A DNA stretch of 64,000 nucleotides from Allobosea vaviloviae (GCF_001298265.1 NZ_LGSZ01000059.1:22192-86191); one strand, 5' to 3'; positions 47,248-61,539 are shown, counted from the first letter of the stretch. The notes: generated by a model not told the origin, from the sequence alone. A program made the numbers and translations.

Positions 47248-50067
47248 TCACGACAGCCGCGCCAGAGCCTCGGCGATCTTGATCTTGCGCGCTTCAGCCG
47301 CCGCCTTGCGCTCGCGGTTCTCCTCGACGATCTCGTCGGGGGCGCGGGCCATGAAATCGGGATTGCCGAGCTTCTTGTCGACGACCGCGATGTCCTGGTC
47401 GAGCTTGGCCATCTCCTTGGTCAGGCGGGTGCGCTCGACCTCGAGATCGATGATGCCGGCGAGCGGCAGCGCCGCGACCTCGCCGCGCACGATGATCTGC
47501 GCCGATTGCGGCGGCGACGCCGCCTCGAAAGCGATCTGCGAGATGCGCGCCAGGCGCTCAATCATCGGCCGCCAGCTCTCGATCGTGGCCCGCGTCGCGG
47601 CCGAAGCATTGACGAGCACCAGAGGCGCCTGCGTCCCCGCCGGGACGTTGACCTCGGAGCGGACCGAGCGGATGTCGGAGATCAGATCGACGACGAAACC
47701 GATCTCGGCCTCCGCCGCCGCATCCTTCAATGCCGCGAGATCGGGCCAGCGCGTCAGGCAGACCAGCGCATCATCGCCCTCCGTCAGCTTGCGCGGAGCG
47801 CCCTCGCCGGCCTTCTGCGCCCAGAGTTCCTCGGTGAGGAAGGGCATGAAGGGGTGCAGGAGCTGGCAGATCAGGTCGATGACATGCGCCACCGTGGCCT
47901 GCGTCTCGGCCTTCTCGGCGGGATCGACACCCTCGCCCTGCAGGACGGGCTTCGCCAGCTCCAGATACCAGTCGCAGAACTGGTTCCAGACGAAGCGATA
48001 GGCGGCGCCCGCCGCCTCGTTGAACTTGAAGCTCGGGATGCCCGCCGCGATGCCTTCGGCAGCGGTGGCGGCCTCGCTCAGGATCCAGCGGTTGAGCGGC
48101 AGCTTCACCTGCGCCGGGTCGAAGCCGGCGACGCGGGCGCAGCCGTTCAGTTCGGCGAAACGGGCCGCGTTCCAGATCTTGGTCGCGAAGTTGCGGTAGC
48201 CCTCGACGCGCGCGGTCGAGAGCTTGATGTCGCGCCCCTGTGCCGCCATCGCGGCCAGCGTGAACCGCAGCGCATCGGCGCCGTACTGGTCGATCAGCGT
48301 CAGCGGATCGATGACGTTGCCCTTCGACTTCGACATCTTCGCGCCCTTCTCGTCGCGAACGATGGCGTGGATGTAGACGTCCTTGAACGGCACCTCGTCC
48401 ATGAAGTTGAGGCCCATCATCATCATCCGGGCGACCCAGAAGAAGATGATGTCGAAGGCGGTGACCAGCGTCGCGGTCGGGTAATAGCGTTTCAGCTCGC
48501 TGGTCTCGTCGGGCCAGCCGAGCGTCGAGAACGGCCACAGTGCCGAGGAGAACCAGGTGTCGAGCACGTCCTCGTCACGGGTGAGCTGGACGGCTCCGCC
48601 GTAATGGCCGAGCGCCAGCGCCTGCGCGGCGGCTTCCGATTCGGCGACGAAGCATTCCCCGTCCGGCCCGTGCCAGGCCGGGATCTGGTGCCCCCACCAG
48701 AGCTGGCGCGAGACGCACCAGGGCTCGATGTTCTCGAGCCAGTCGTAATAGACCTTGGTCCAGCTCTCGGGCGTGAACTTAGTGCGGCCGTCCTGCACCG
48801 CCTTGAGCGCGCGGTTGGCGAGCGGCTTGACGTCGACATACCACTGGTCGGTCAGCCAGGGCTCGATCACCACGTCCGAGCGGTCGCCATGTGGCACGGT
48901 GTTGGTGTTGGGCTCGACCTTGGCGAGGAAACCGCGCGCGGCCATCAGCGCCACCACGGCCTTGCGGGCAGCGAAGCGGTCGAGGCCATGCAGGGCGAGC
49001 GCGTCCGGCTCAGGCGCACTGCCCGCCAGGAAATCCTCGTTGTCGGAGAGCAGAATATTCGCCTCGCCGTCGAGGATGTTGATGACGGCGAGCTTGTGGC
49101 GCTTGCCGACCTCGAAATCGTTGAAATCATGCGCAGGCGTGATCTTGACCGCACCGGTGCCCTTCTCGGGGTCGGCATAATCATCGCCGAAGATCGGGAT
49201 GACGCGGCCGACCAGCGGCAGCACGACATTGCGGCCGATCAGATGGCCGAGCGTCTCGTTCTCGGGATGGACGGCGACGCCGGTGTCGCCCAGCATCGTC
49301 TCCGGCCGCGTCGTCGCGACGGTGATGAAGGTCGAGGCGTCGTCGGCATCGTAGGACGCGCCTTCGAGCTGATAGTTGAAATAGTAGAGATGCCCATTCG
49401 GGTCCTTGCTCAGGATCTTGTCGAGCTTGGCCGCGTCGAACTCATCCTCGCCGCCGCGCTGCCATTTGAACGAGCCGGTCTTCTCGACCTGGATGACCTC
49501 GAGGTCGGAAATCGCGGTCTGGAACTTCGGGTCCCAGTTCACCAGGCGCTTGGCGCGGTAGATCAGGCCCTGCTTGTGCAGGCCGACGAAGACCTTGAGC
49601 ACGGCCTGGCTCAGCCCTTCATCCATGGTGAAGCGCTCACGCGACCAGTCGCAGGAGGCGCCGAGCCGCTTCAACTGGTTGACGATCGTCCCGCCCGATT
49701 CCTCTTTCCACTTCCAGACCTCGGCCAGGAAGGCCTCGCGGCCCATCGTCCGGCGATCGGTCTTGTTCTCGGCGGCGAGCCTGCGCTCGACGACCATCTG
49801 GGTAGCGATGCCGGCATGGTCGGTGCCCGGCTGCCAGAGCACGTCCTTGCCGCGCATGCGCTCGAAGCGGCAGAGCGCGTCCTGCAGCGTGTTGTTCAGC
49901 GCATGACCCATATGCAGCGAGCCCGTGACGTTGGGCGGCGGGATCACGATGCAATAGGGCTCGGCGCCCGGCGCCGCGCCGCGGCCAGCGGCAAACGCGT
50001 TGGCGTCCTCCCAGGCCTTGCTGATGCGCGCCTCGACGGCGGCCGGCTCGAATGTCTTGTCCATCAT
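47248..50067 (-). CDS. valS: Valyl-tRNA synthetase
   Basis: 939 residues from the ATG at 50067 (an upstream in-frame start at 50100 exists). Class I aminoacyl-tRNA synthetase: HIGH signature as HMGH in PPPNVTGSLHMGHALN, KMSKS signature intact in GAKMSKSKGNV, and the CP1 editing domain with TTRPETMLGDTGVAVHP. The C-terminal coiled-coil arm is present (IDLEVERTRLTKEMAKLDQD). In many relatives valS sits after popZ; here it is ~23 kb away, next to ssb, with a terminator immediately before it. Confidence 0.97.
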   Translation of the reverse strand: MMDKTFEPAAVEARISKAWEDANAFAAGRGAAPGAEPYCIVIPPPNVTGSLHMGHALNNTLQDALCRFERMRGKDVLWQPGTDHAGIATQMVVERRLAAENKTDRRTMGREAFLAEVWKWKEESGGTIVNQLKRLGASCDWSRERFTMDEGLSQAVLKVFVGLHKQGLIYRAKRLVNWDPKFQTAISDLEVIQVEKTGSFKWQRGGEDEFDAAKLDKILSKDPNGHLYYFNYQLEGASYDADDASTFITVATTRPETMLGDTGVAVHPENETLGHLIGRNVVLPLVGRVIPIFGDDYADPEKGTGAVKITPAHDFNDFEVGKRHKLAVINILDGEANILLSDNEDFLAGSAPEPDALALHGLDRFAARKAVVALMAARGFLAKVEPNTNTVPHGDRSDVVIEPWLTDQWYVDVKPLANRALKAVQDGRTKFTPESWTKVYYDWLENIEPWCVSRQLWWGHQIPAWHGPDGECFVAESEAAAQALALGHYGGAVQLTRDEDVLDTWFSSALWPFSTLGWPDETSELKRYYPTATLVTAFDIIFFWVARMMMMGLNFMDEVPFKDVYIHAIVRDEKGAKMSKSKGNVIDPLTLIDQYGADALRFTLAAMAAQGRDIKLSTARVEGYRNFATKIWNAARFAELNGCARVAGFDPAQVKLPLNRWILSEAATAAEGIAAGIPSFKFNEAAGAAYRFVWNQFCDWYLELAKPVLQGEGVDPAEKAETQATVAHVIDLICQLLHPFMPFLTEELWAQKAGEGAPRKLTEGDDALVCLTRWPDLAALKDAAAEAEIGFVVDLISDIRSVRSEVNVPAGTQAPLVLVNASAATRATIESWRPMIERLARISQIAFEAASPPQSAQIIVRGEVAALPLAGIIDLEVERTRLTKEMAKLDQDIAVVDKKLGNPDFMARAPDEIVEENRERKAAAEARKIKIAEALARLS

Positions 50068-50082
50068 CGCTTCGCTCGAACG

Positions 50083-50110
50083 CAAAACGGCCGGGGTCAT
50101 GCCCCGGCCG
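50083..50110 (-). terminator. Rho-independent terminator between ssb and valS
   Basis: On the minus strand CGGCCGGGG-CATGA-CCCCGGCCG forms a nine-base stem followed by TTTTGCG. It lies 16 bases upstream of the valS ATG and ends transcription coming from ssb. Confidence 0.8.
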
Positions 50111-50232
50111 AAAGATAGAAGGCCTGAAAGCTCGGAGGACTTAAGACCCCAAGCGCACCCCTCGCGTCAACCATGCCCACTGCGGCAGGCGCGTCGCGCC
50201 GCAGCTGTGGCCGGTCAGCCAGATGGCAGATG

Positions 50233-50778
50233 CTAGAACGGGATGTCGTCGTCGAGATGGCTCGAGGACGAGCGCCCGCCGCCGCTGCTGGTGCCGCCAC
50301 CCGCCATCGCCGGCTGGCGCGAGCCGCCACCGCCGCTGCTGGGGCCCGACCGGCCGAAGGACGAGCCCGAGGAGCGATCCTCCATCGCGCCGCCGCCCTC
50401 GCCATACTCGTCGGAGCCGCCCTGGCCGCGGCTGTCGAGAATGGTCAATTCGCCTCGGAAGCGCTGCAGCACGATCTCGGTGGTGTACTTCTCGACGCCG
50501 GACTGGTCCTGCCATTTGCGGGTCTGGAGCTGGCCCTCGACATAGATCTTCGAGCCCTTCTTCAGATACTGCTCGGCGACCTTGGCGAGGTTCTCGTTGA
50601 AGATCACGACCGAGTGCCACTCGGTGCGCTCCTTCTTCTCGCCCGACTGCTTGTCGCGCCAGGTCTCCGACGTCGCGATGCGCAGATTGACGACCGGCTC
50701 GCCCGAGCCGAGACGCCGGACCTCGGGATCGCGGCCGAGATTGCCGACCAGAATGACCTTGTTGACGCTGCCAGCCAT
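50233..50778 (-). CDS. ssb: Single-stranded DNA-binding protein
   Basis: 181 residues from the ATG at 50778, GGAG six bases upstream. The OB fold occupies residues 1-115: [57 protein letters not shown] Gly/Ser-rich disordered linker leads to the acidic tip DDDIPF, which recruits repair and replication partners. A GTTC-N7-GTTC LexA box lies 85 bases upstream. The usual divergent partner uvrA is not here but 7 kb away. Confidence 0.97.
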   Translation of the reverse strand: MAGSVNKVILVGNLGRDPEVRRLGSGEPVVNLRIATSETWRDKQSGEKKERTEWHSVVIFNENLAKVAEQYLKKGSKIYVEGQLQTRKWQDQSGVEKYTTEIVLQRFRGELTILDSRGQGGSDEYGEGGGAMEDRSSGSSFGRSGPSSGGGGSRQPAMAGGGTSSGGGRSSSSHLDDDIPF

Positions 50779-50862
50779 GAGAGGCTCCATTTCCTGCGCA
50801 CATCGAAACCGGCTTGCAACCGGAGCCGGACCCTAACGGCTGACTGCGCCACTATCAATCAT

Positions 50863-50877
50863 GTTCCCGTTTTGTTC
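50863..50877 (-). promoter_or_regulatory. LexA (SOS) box upstream of ssb
   Basis: GTTCCCGTTTTGTTC is a perfect match to the alphaproteobacterial LexA site GTTC-N7-GTTC. It is placed for the minus-strand ssb promoter. Confidence 0.85.
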
Positions 50878-50944
50878 AAGGCTCGATTCGCGAGTTGTCC
50901 CCGTTATTGTGCAGGGCGCCGCGCGGCACGCAGCTTAGCGCCTG

Positions 50945-52216
50945 TCAGGGCGCCTCTCCCTCGTAGCGGACGCCAAGCGAAGCCAGCGCACGCCAATAGC
51001 CGGGATAGGTCTTTCCGACGCAAGCCGGATCGAGAATGGTGATGCCCGCGATCCGCAGGCCCGCCAGCGCGAAGCTCATGGCGATGCGGTGATCGGCGAA
51101 GCTGTCGATCTCGGCCGGCAGCCGTTGCCCGGCCAGCGTCGGATCGGAGGCGACGAGGAGATCGTCGCCCTCCTCCGTGCCGAGACCGGGCCGGATGCGG
51201 CACAGGCCCTGGGCCAGGGCCGCGACGCGGTCGCATTCCTTGACGCGCAGATTGGCGATCCCCGTGAAGCGCACCGGCGTCGCATTGAAGGCGGCCAGCA
51301 CGGCGAGCGTCGGCACGGCGTCCTGCATCTGGGCTCCGTCGATCACGGCCGGCAGATGCGGGAAGGCGGCGATATGGGCATAAGCGCGCGCATCCGGCTG
51401 GGTGAAGGCATCGGCCGCGACGCCGAGGTCGATGGCGCCACCCGTCAGCACCTCGGCGGCCCAGAGATAGGTCGCGGCGGAAGCGTCGGGCTCGATCAGG
51501 AGGTCGCTCGCGCGGTAGCCCGTCGGGCGAACCCGCCATGTCGCCGCATCGGTCTGCTCGACATCGGCGCCGAAAGCCCGCATCGACGCCAGCGTCAGGT
51601 CGATATAGCCGCGCGCACCGATCTCGCTGCCGGTCAGCGCGATCTCCACCGGCCCCTCGCCGCAGGCCGCCGCCATCAGCAGCGCCGAGACATATTGGCT
51701 CGACAGCCCGCCATCGATCTCGACCCGCCCCGCCGGGAAGGCGCCTCGCCCGGCGACGGTGACCGGAGGACAGCCGCTCGGCGCCTCGACCACCACGCCG
51801 AGCGAAGCCAGTGCCGCGACCAGCGGCGCGATCGGGCGCTTGCGCATATGCTCGTCGCCATCGATGACGACCGCGCCCTCGACCAGCGCCGCCGCGGCGG
51901 TGAGGAAGCGCGTAGCGGTCCCGGCATTGCCGAGGAACAGCGGTGCTGCCGGCGCGCGCAGGCGCCCGTCGCCCGTGACGACGAAGGTCGTGTCATCCGG
52001 CTCGTCGACGTTGACCCCCATCGCGCGCAGGGCCTGGGCCATATAGCGGGTATCGTCGCTCTTCAGCGCGCCGGAGAGCCGGCTGGTGCCCGTGGCGAGG
52101 CCTGCGACCAGCAAGGCGCGGTTGGTGATCGACTTCGAGCCCGGCGGCATGACGCGCCCACGCAGAGGCCCCTGTGGCGGGACGATGGTGAGCGTGCGGA
52201 GATCGGGAGCGTGCAT
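50945..52216 (-). CDS. aroA: 3-phosphoshikimate 1-carboxyvinyltransferase (EPSP synthase)
   Basis: 423 residues. Adds the enolpyruvyl group from PEP to shikimate 3-phosphate. Active-site features: PGSKSITNRAL (Lys28), FLGNAGTATRFLTA, GGLSSQYVSALLMAA, and ECDRVAALAQGL near the C-terminus, then DHRIAMSFALAG. The PEP loop reads G99-T100-A101-T102-R103-F104, so the proline of E. coli (Pro101) is Phe here. It differs from the CP4-like class II enzyme of Agrobacterium. The Fsr-type exporter lies upstream on the same strand after a 97-base gap. Confidence 0.93.
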   Translation of the reverse strand: MHAPDLRTLTIVPPQGPLRGRVMPPGSKSITNRALLVAGLATGTSRLSGALKSDDTRYMAQALRAMGVNVDEPDDTTFVVTGDGRLRAPAAPLFLGNAGTATRFLTAAAALVEGAVVIDGDEHMRKRPIAPLVAALASLGVVVEAPSGCPPVTVAGRGAFPAGRVEIDGGLSSQYVSALLMAAACGEGPVEIALTGSEIGARGYIDLTLASMRAFGADVEQTDAATWRVRPTGYRASDLLIEPDASAATYLWAAEVLTGGAIDLGVAADAFTQPDARAYAHIAAFPHLPAVIDGAQMQDAVPTLAVLAAFNATPVRFTGIANLRVKECDRVAALAQGLCRIRPGLGTEEGDDLLVASDPTLAGQRLPAEIDSFADHRIAMSFALAGLRIAGITILDPACVGKTYPGYWRALASLGVRYEGEAP

Positions 52217-52313
52217 CGTCGTCTTTTACCCTGCGGGTTCGGGTCCGGCACGCCCATAACCGGTCGCGCGTGCCAGCGGAAGCATGGCCGGTCGGACCCA
52301 GACGCTCGCGCCG

Positions 52314-53528
52314 CTACCCGTGCCGCTCCTCGCGGATCTTCGGCAGGAACCAGGCGAGCAGCCCGATCGCCGGCAGGAAGGAGCAGATCGCGTAGACCGC
52401 GTCGATCCCGATCCGGTCGGCGAGTTCGCCCAGGATCGCGGCCGCGACACCGCCGAGCCCGAAGGACAGGCCGTAGAACAGCCCGCCGACGAGGCCGATC
52501 CGCCCGGGCATCAGCTCCATCGCGTAGATCAGGATGGCCGCAAAGGCGCTCGACATGATCACGTTGATGACGATGGTCAGCACGCCCGTCCAGAACAGGT
52601 CGGCGAAGGGCAAGGCGAGCGTGAAGGGCAGCGCGCCGAGGATCGAGAACCAGATGATCTTGTTGCGCCCGATCCGGTCTCCCAGCATGCCGCCGAACAA
52701 GGCGCCGGCCGCCGAAGAGGCGAGGAACAGGAAGAGCATGATCTGCGAGCTCTGCACCGACACCCCGAACTTGCCCATCAGGTAGAAGGTGTAAAACGAG
52801 CTGAAGCTTTGCGAATAGGCGTTCTTCGAGAACAGCAGGATGACGAGGATCGTCACCGCCAGGGCGACCGCGCCAGCCGAGCGGACCGGGCCGGCAGCCG
52901 CCACGCCCTTGGGAGCCGATGGTGACGCCGCCTGCTGGCGCCGCAGTTGCGCATAGCGCCCCGCCGTCCAGGTCAAAAGCAGCATCGCGAGCAGCGCGGC
53001 GGCCGAGAACCAGGCCAGGCTGGTCTGGCCGCGCGGCACGATGATGAAGGCCGCCAGCAGCGGCCCGAGCGCCCCGCCCGTCTGGCCGCCGACCTGGAAG
53101 ATGCCCTGCGCCAGCCCGTGCCGCCCGCCCGATGCGTTGCGCGCCATGCGCGTCGCCTCCGGATGGAAGATCGAGGAGCCCAGCCCGACGCAGCCCGCCG
53201 AGAGCAGCAGCAGCGGATAGCTGCCGGCATAGGCGAGCCCGACCAGCCCGGCCAGCGTGAAGCCCATGCCCGCCACCATCGAGTAGGGCATCGGGGTCTT
53301 GTCGGTATAGGCGCCGACCAGCGGCTGGAACAGCGAGGCGGTGATCTGGAAGGTCAGCGTGATCAGCCCGATCTGGCCGAAATCGAGCCCATAGGCGGTC
53401 TTGATGATCGGATAGATCGCCGGGATCAGCGACTGCATCAAGTCGTTGAGAAGATGCGTCGCGCTCAGCGCGATCAGCACGGGCATGGCGGCGCTACGGG
53501 CTGGGCTGGCAGCTGTGCTGGTCGTCAT
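52314..53528 (-). CDS. MFS transporter, fosmidomycin-resistance (Fsr) type
   Basis: 404 residues from the ATG at 53528, about 12 TM helices. Fsr-family signatures: HLLNDLMQSLIPAIYPIIKTAYGLDFGQIGLITLTFQ in pieces, PLVGAYTDKTPMPYS, LGSSIFHPEATRMAR, GIFQVGGQTGGALGPLLAA and GGMLGDRIGRNKIIW. E. coli Fsr exports fosmidomycin; the physiological substrate here is unknown. It precedes aroA on the same strand and diverges from the aminotransferase gene. Confidence 0.88.
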   Translation of the reverse strand: MTTSTAASPARSAAMPVLIALSATHLLNDLMQSLIPAIYPIIKTAYGLDFGQIGLITLTFQITASLFQPLVGAYTDKTPMPYSMVAGMGFTLAGLVGLAYAGSYPLLLLSAGCVGLGSSIFHPEATRMARNASGGRHGLAQGIFQVGGQTGGALGPLLAAFIIVPRGQTSLAWFSAAALLAMLLLTWTAGRYAQLRRQQAASPSAPKGVAAAGPVRSAGAVALAVTILVILLFSKNAYSQSFSSFYTFYLMGKFGVSVQSSQIMLFLFLASSAAGALFGGMLGDRIGRNKIIWFSILGALPFTLALPFADLFWTGVLTIVINVIMSSAFAAILIYAMELMPGRIGLVGGLFYGLSFGLGGVAAAILGELADRIGIDAVYAICSFLPAIGLLAWFLPKIREERHG

Positions 53529-53762
53529 GTCCGGCCTTCGTCCTGCGTCCTGTCCGGCTGACCGATGTGGCGAGCCGGCCAAGTGATTGGACCCGGACGA
53601 AGCGCGGCGCCAGCCGAAATCATGCAAGGATGTCATGCATCTCCGAAACGATTGTCATGGCCGCCACGCCCCGCAACTCTTGCCTGCCGGCCCGATCTGT
53701 CGCTAAGGCCTCTCGCAAGCCCGCACGCGACGATCGCGCGGCCGATAGAGGATTTCAGCCCG

Positions 53763-54944
53763 ATGAGCATCGCAAGCGGCCGGCCGATCCTGGCCATGCC
53801 AGGGCCGACCAATATTCCCGACCGCGTGATGCAGGCGATGATGCGCCCGGCCGAGGAGTTGTCCTCGCAGTCGATCGTCGGTTTGACCGAGTCGATCCTG
53901 ATCGATCTCAAGCGCATCTTCCGCACGCAAGGAGAGACCTTCGTCTACGCCGCCAACGGCCATGGCGGCTGGGAGGCGGCGCTGAGCAATGTGCTGTCGC
54001 GCGGCGACAAGGTCCTGGTGCTCGCGAGCGGCCGCTTCGCCATCGGCTGGGGCGAGATGGCGCGCTTCATGGGCGCCGACACCGAGGTCCTCGCCGGCAG
54101 CTGGCGTGCGGCCGTCGACCCGGCCGCCGTCGAGGCGCGGCTGCGCGCCGACACCGGCCACACGATCAAGGCTGTGATGGTTGTGCAGGTCGACACGGCC
54201 TCGGGCGTCGTCAACGACATTCCGGCGATCCGCGCGGCGATCGATGCCGCCAACCACCCTGCCCTGTTCATGGTCGATGGCGTCGCCTCGGTCGGCTGCA
54301 TGCGATTCGAGATGGACGAATGGCGCATCGACGTCGCCATGTCGGCCTCGCAGAAGGGGCTGATGTCCTCGCCGGGCCTTGCCGTCGTCGCGGCCAGCCC
54401 GAGGGCGCTCGCCGCCCATGCCCTCGCCGACATGCGCACCGGCTACTGGGACTGGACCGGGCGCATGAACACGATCGCCTATATGAAGCATTGCGGCACC
54501 GCGCCGGAGCATCTGCTCTTCGGCTTGCGCGCCGCCTTCGACATGATCTTCGAGGAAGGGCTGGAGGCGGTCTGGCAGCGCCATGCCATCCTCGCCCGCG
54601 CCACCCATGCCGCCGTCGAAACCTGGGCGACCGGGCAGGTGTTGGGCTTCAGCGTGCCGGAGCCGGCGCAGCGCTCGCCTTCGGTCACGACGATCCTGGT
54701 CGAGGGCTTCAACGCCGCCACCATCACCGACTTCACCCGCGACGTCTGCGGCGTCTCGCTCGGGCTTGGCATCGGCGACTACACCGGCAAGGCCTTCCGC
54801 ATCGCCCATATGGGTCATTTCAGCGCGGCGACGCTGCTGGGTACCCTCGGCGCGGTCGAGATCGCGCTGCAGGCGAAGAGCGTGCCGCACGGTTCGGGTG
54901 GCGTCGCGGCGGCCGTGGCGGCCCTGAGCGCGGCGGTCGCCTGA
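53763..54944 (+). CDS. Class V aminotransferase, serine-glyoxylate type
   Basis: 393 residues from the ATG at 53763; AGAGGA lies about ten bases before it. PLP enzyme of fold type I with Lys198 in SASQKGLMSSPG and the earlier VYAANGHGGWEAALSNVL and FMVDGVASVG phosphate/ring contacts. The start MSIASGRPILAMPGPTNIPDRVMQAM is typical of serine-glyoxylate/alanine-glyoxylate aminotransferases. It probably converts glyoxylate and serine to glycine and hydroxypyruvate. The CoA-transferase gene follows 119 bases later. Confidence 0.9.
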   Translation: MSIASGRPILAMPGPTNIPDRVMQAMMRPAEELSSQSIVGLTESILIDLKRIFRTQGETFVYAANGHGGWEAALSNVLSRGDKVLVLASGRFAIGWGEMARFMGADTEVLAGSWRAAVDPAAVEARLRADTGHTIKAVMVVQVDTASGVVNDIPAIRAAIDAANHPALFMVDGVASVGCMRFEMDEWRIDVAMSASQKGLMSSPGLAVVAASPRALAAHALADMRTGYWDWTGRMNTIAYMKHCGTAPEHLLFGLRAAFDMIFEEGLEAVWQRHAILARATHAAVETWATGQVLGFSVPEPAQRSPSVTTILVEGFNAATITDFTRDVCGVSLGLGIGDYTGKAFRIAHMGHFSAATLLGTLGAVEIALQAKSVPHGSGGVAAAVAALSAAVA

Positions 54945-55018
54945 CGAAGGCGATCGAGGCTCGCCACGCGCGCGCTGATTGCGCCAGGTCAAGGCGGGCG
55001 GGTCCGGCTTGCTGTTGA

Positions 55019-56578
<1,560 letters not shown>

Positions 56579-56691
56579 AACAGCCACCATCGTGAACAAG
56601 TCCTCGACGCCTTCGCTCGAATGCAAGCCGTCGCCGAAGGCCTATCTTTGCGAACCTCCCCTATGGCTTGGCCGACAGGAGGGGGACGTCG

Positions 56692-57198
56692 ATGGCCTTG
56701 AAGATGATGATCGCGACGGCGGCTGCCATGATGCTCCGGCAGATGCCGGACATGAAGCCGGTCAAGCAGAGCCCGCTCGTGGCGCATGCGCCCGACGATC
56801 TCGGCATGGAGGACGCGCCGATCGAGCCGACCTGGATCATTGCCGGCACGCCCAAGGCGCGCGTCGCGATGCATTCCCGCAGCAGCGACGACACCGCCAG
56901 CACCGCGGTCTGGGACTGCACGGCCGGGGAATTCCGCTGGTTCTTCGATTGGGACGAGACCGTCGTCATCCTCGAGGGCGAAGTCCATGTCACCGCCGAG
57001 GACGGGACGCAGCGCACCCTGCGAACCGGGGATATCGGCTATTTCGCCGGCGGCACCTGGGCGACCTGGCGCATCGATACCTACCTGCGCAAGATCGCCT
57101 TCTGCCGCAAGCGCTTCCCGACGCCCGTCGTCCTGGCCTACCGCCTGCGCAACATGCTGCGCGGCAATCCGGCGACACCGGGGCGTCTCGCAGCCTGA
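56692..57198 (+). CDS. Cupin domain protein (ureidoglycine-aminohydrolase-like)
   Basis: 168 residues from the ATG at 56692, with AGGAGG eight bases upstream; a TTG at 56668 is less likely. Single cupin: AVWDCTAGEFRWFFDWDETVVILEGEVHV and GDIGYFAGGTWATWRIDTYLRK, in which the usual metal His pattern is mostly replaced (Asp-Glu instead of His-x-His), as in the DUF861 branch. The N-terminus carries several Met and a short hydrophobic run. Function unassigned. Confidence 0.8.
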   Translation: MALKMMIATAAAMMLRQMPDMKPVKQSPLVAHAPDDLGMEDAPIEPTWIIAGTPKARVAMHSRSSDDTASTAVWDCTAGEFRWFFDWDETVVILEGEVHVTAEDGTQRTLRTGDIGYFAGGTWATWRIDTYLRKIAFCRKRFPTPVVLAYRLRNMLRGNPATPGRLAA

Positions 57199-57208
57199 CG
57201 CGGGCGCC

Positions 57209-57769
57209 TCAGCGGTTCTCCACCCAGACCGTCTCCTCGGTCCAGCCGAGTTCCTGAAACTCCCGCGCCCGCAACGGCGCGTCCTCGACGCTGAAGAACT
57301 CGTCGAGCTGCGGCGGGGCGACAGCCGTCCCGCTCAGCATCGCGTGGGCCTGCCCGCGATGATGGATCTGGTGCTGGAAGAGATGCAGCAGCAGACGGTC
57401 CAGCCGCTCGTGCTGGATGCGGCTGCGCCGGTCCACCGCGACGATCTGCGAGAAACCGTCCTCGCCGGCCCGCTCGACCACGGCGATCAGCCGTCGGTCG
57501 ATCTCAGACTGGGCCGCCTTCAGCGACGCGACATCGGCGCAGGGCTCCCGGTCGGCCCAGGCGTCCGGACCCAGCCGGCCGCCCTCCATCGCATCGACAT
57601 AGAAGCGGTCGATCACGAGGATATGGTTCAGCGTGGCCCGCAGGCTCGGGAAGAAGCCTGTACGCGGCGCCTCGAAGTCCGCCTGCGAAAGCCCTGCGCA
57701 GGCAGCCAGCAGGCGGTGATTGGCCCAGGCATTGTTGTGGGCCATCGCACGAAACAGCTGCGCGTCCAT
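57209..57769 (-). CDS. DinB-family metal-binding protein
   Basis: 186 residues. Four-helix DinB/YfiT-like fold: [19 protein letters not shown], then [14 protein letters not shown] with the first His ligand and [16 protein letters not shown] with the other two. DinB proteins often act as thiol-dependent S-transferases; in Bacillus the name came from DNA damage, not relevant here. The stop is 11 bases from that of the cupin gene, convergent. It diverges from uvrA. Confidence 0.88.
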   Translation of the reverse strand: MDAQLFRAMAHNNAWANHRLLAACAGLSQADFEAPRTGFFPSLRATLNHILVIDRFYVDAMEGGRLGPDAWADREPCADVASLKAAQSEIDRRLIAVVERAGEDGFSQIVAVDRRSRIQHERLDRLLLHLFQHQIHHRGQAHAMLSGTAVAPPQLDEFFSVEDAPLRAREFQELGWTEETVWVENR

Positions 57770-57950
57770 CCCGCTCTCCTGCGTGTCGATCAGGCCTCGA
57801 ACTTTGCGACCGCGCTGCTGTCATCATCTGTCAGGAGGATGGCGGCAACCGACGCCGTCGCGTGATAGGCATATCGGGCACCCGCACCCGGCACTGGCAG
57901 GACGCGGCTTTTGCCCTATCTCTACGCTTCATTCCCCACCGGACGCCCCC

Positions 57951-60956
<3,006 letters not shown>

Positions 60957-61075
60957 GTTTTTTAGGCGGGGTCACGCCGTGGAAGACAAAAGTCCCATTC
61001 CACAGACGGCTGAACTCACACCAGTCAATGTATCCTCTCCGCTTTCCGAGACGCGCTCATTTGCAAAAACTGGAT

Positions 61076-61477
61076 CTAGAGATTGAGCGATTTCCAAGCG
61101 GCGATTTGTTCCTCAAGTGTATGCAGCATCATCTCATAGTCACCAAGCCATTCGCTGAAAGCCCGTGCACGAATTTCTTCTAACGTTTCAGACGGTAAAG
61201 CTGCGTCCACGTTATCAAAAAACTTGATTGCTGCATCCGTCTGATTCTCAAATGTGTGAACTTGCATCTCATAATCATCTACCCAATCGGCCCTCGCTTT
61301 TGTGAATGAAGTACTGATTATTTCATTGGATAGGTCTAAAGTGGCTTCGTAATGAGCAAGTCGCTCGTAAGCATCTCGCTGAGATTGTACAGTGTGGGCC
61401 TGCATGGAGTAGTCCCCCGGCCAATCTACTGCTGCTTTATGTCGAATAATTTTTTCGACGTCGCTTGGAATTGCCAT
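61076..61477 (-). CDS. Unknown protein with three copies of a W-x2-DY-x-M-x2-HT-x3-Q repeat
   Basis: 133 residues from the ATG at 61477. I know no family for it. Three copies of a motif stand out: WPGDYSMQAHTVQSQ at 19-33, WVDDYEMQVHTFENQ at 65-79 and WLGDYEMMLHTLEEQ at 110-124, spaced 46 and 45 residues. Each W-x2-D-Y-x-M-x2-H-T-x3-Q core lies within a likely helix, and the linkers look helical (IISTSFTKARAD; TLEEIRARAFSE). No signal peptide or TM is seen. Codon use is much more A/T-rich than in the core genes. It sits just downstream of the Mrr-like nuclease on the same strand. Confidence 0.7.
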   Translation of the reverse strand: MAIPSDVEKIIRHKAAVDWPGDYSMQAHTVQSQRDAYERLAHYEATLDLSNEIISTSFTKARADWVDDYEMQVHTFENQTDAAIKFFDNVDAALPSETLEEIRARAFSEWLGDYEMMLHTLEEQIAAWKSLNL

Positions 61478-61539
61478 ATTTGACCGTGCTCCTAAATGTG
61501 AGGCAGATTGCCCTATGGACTTGGATAGGCAAGCGGCTC

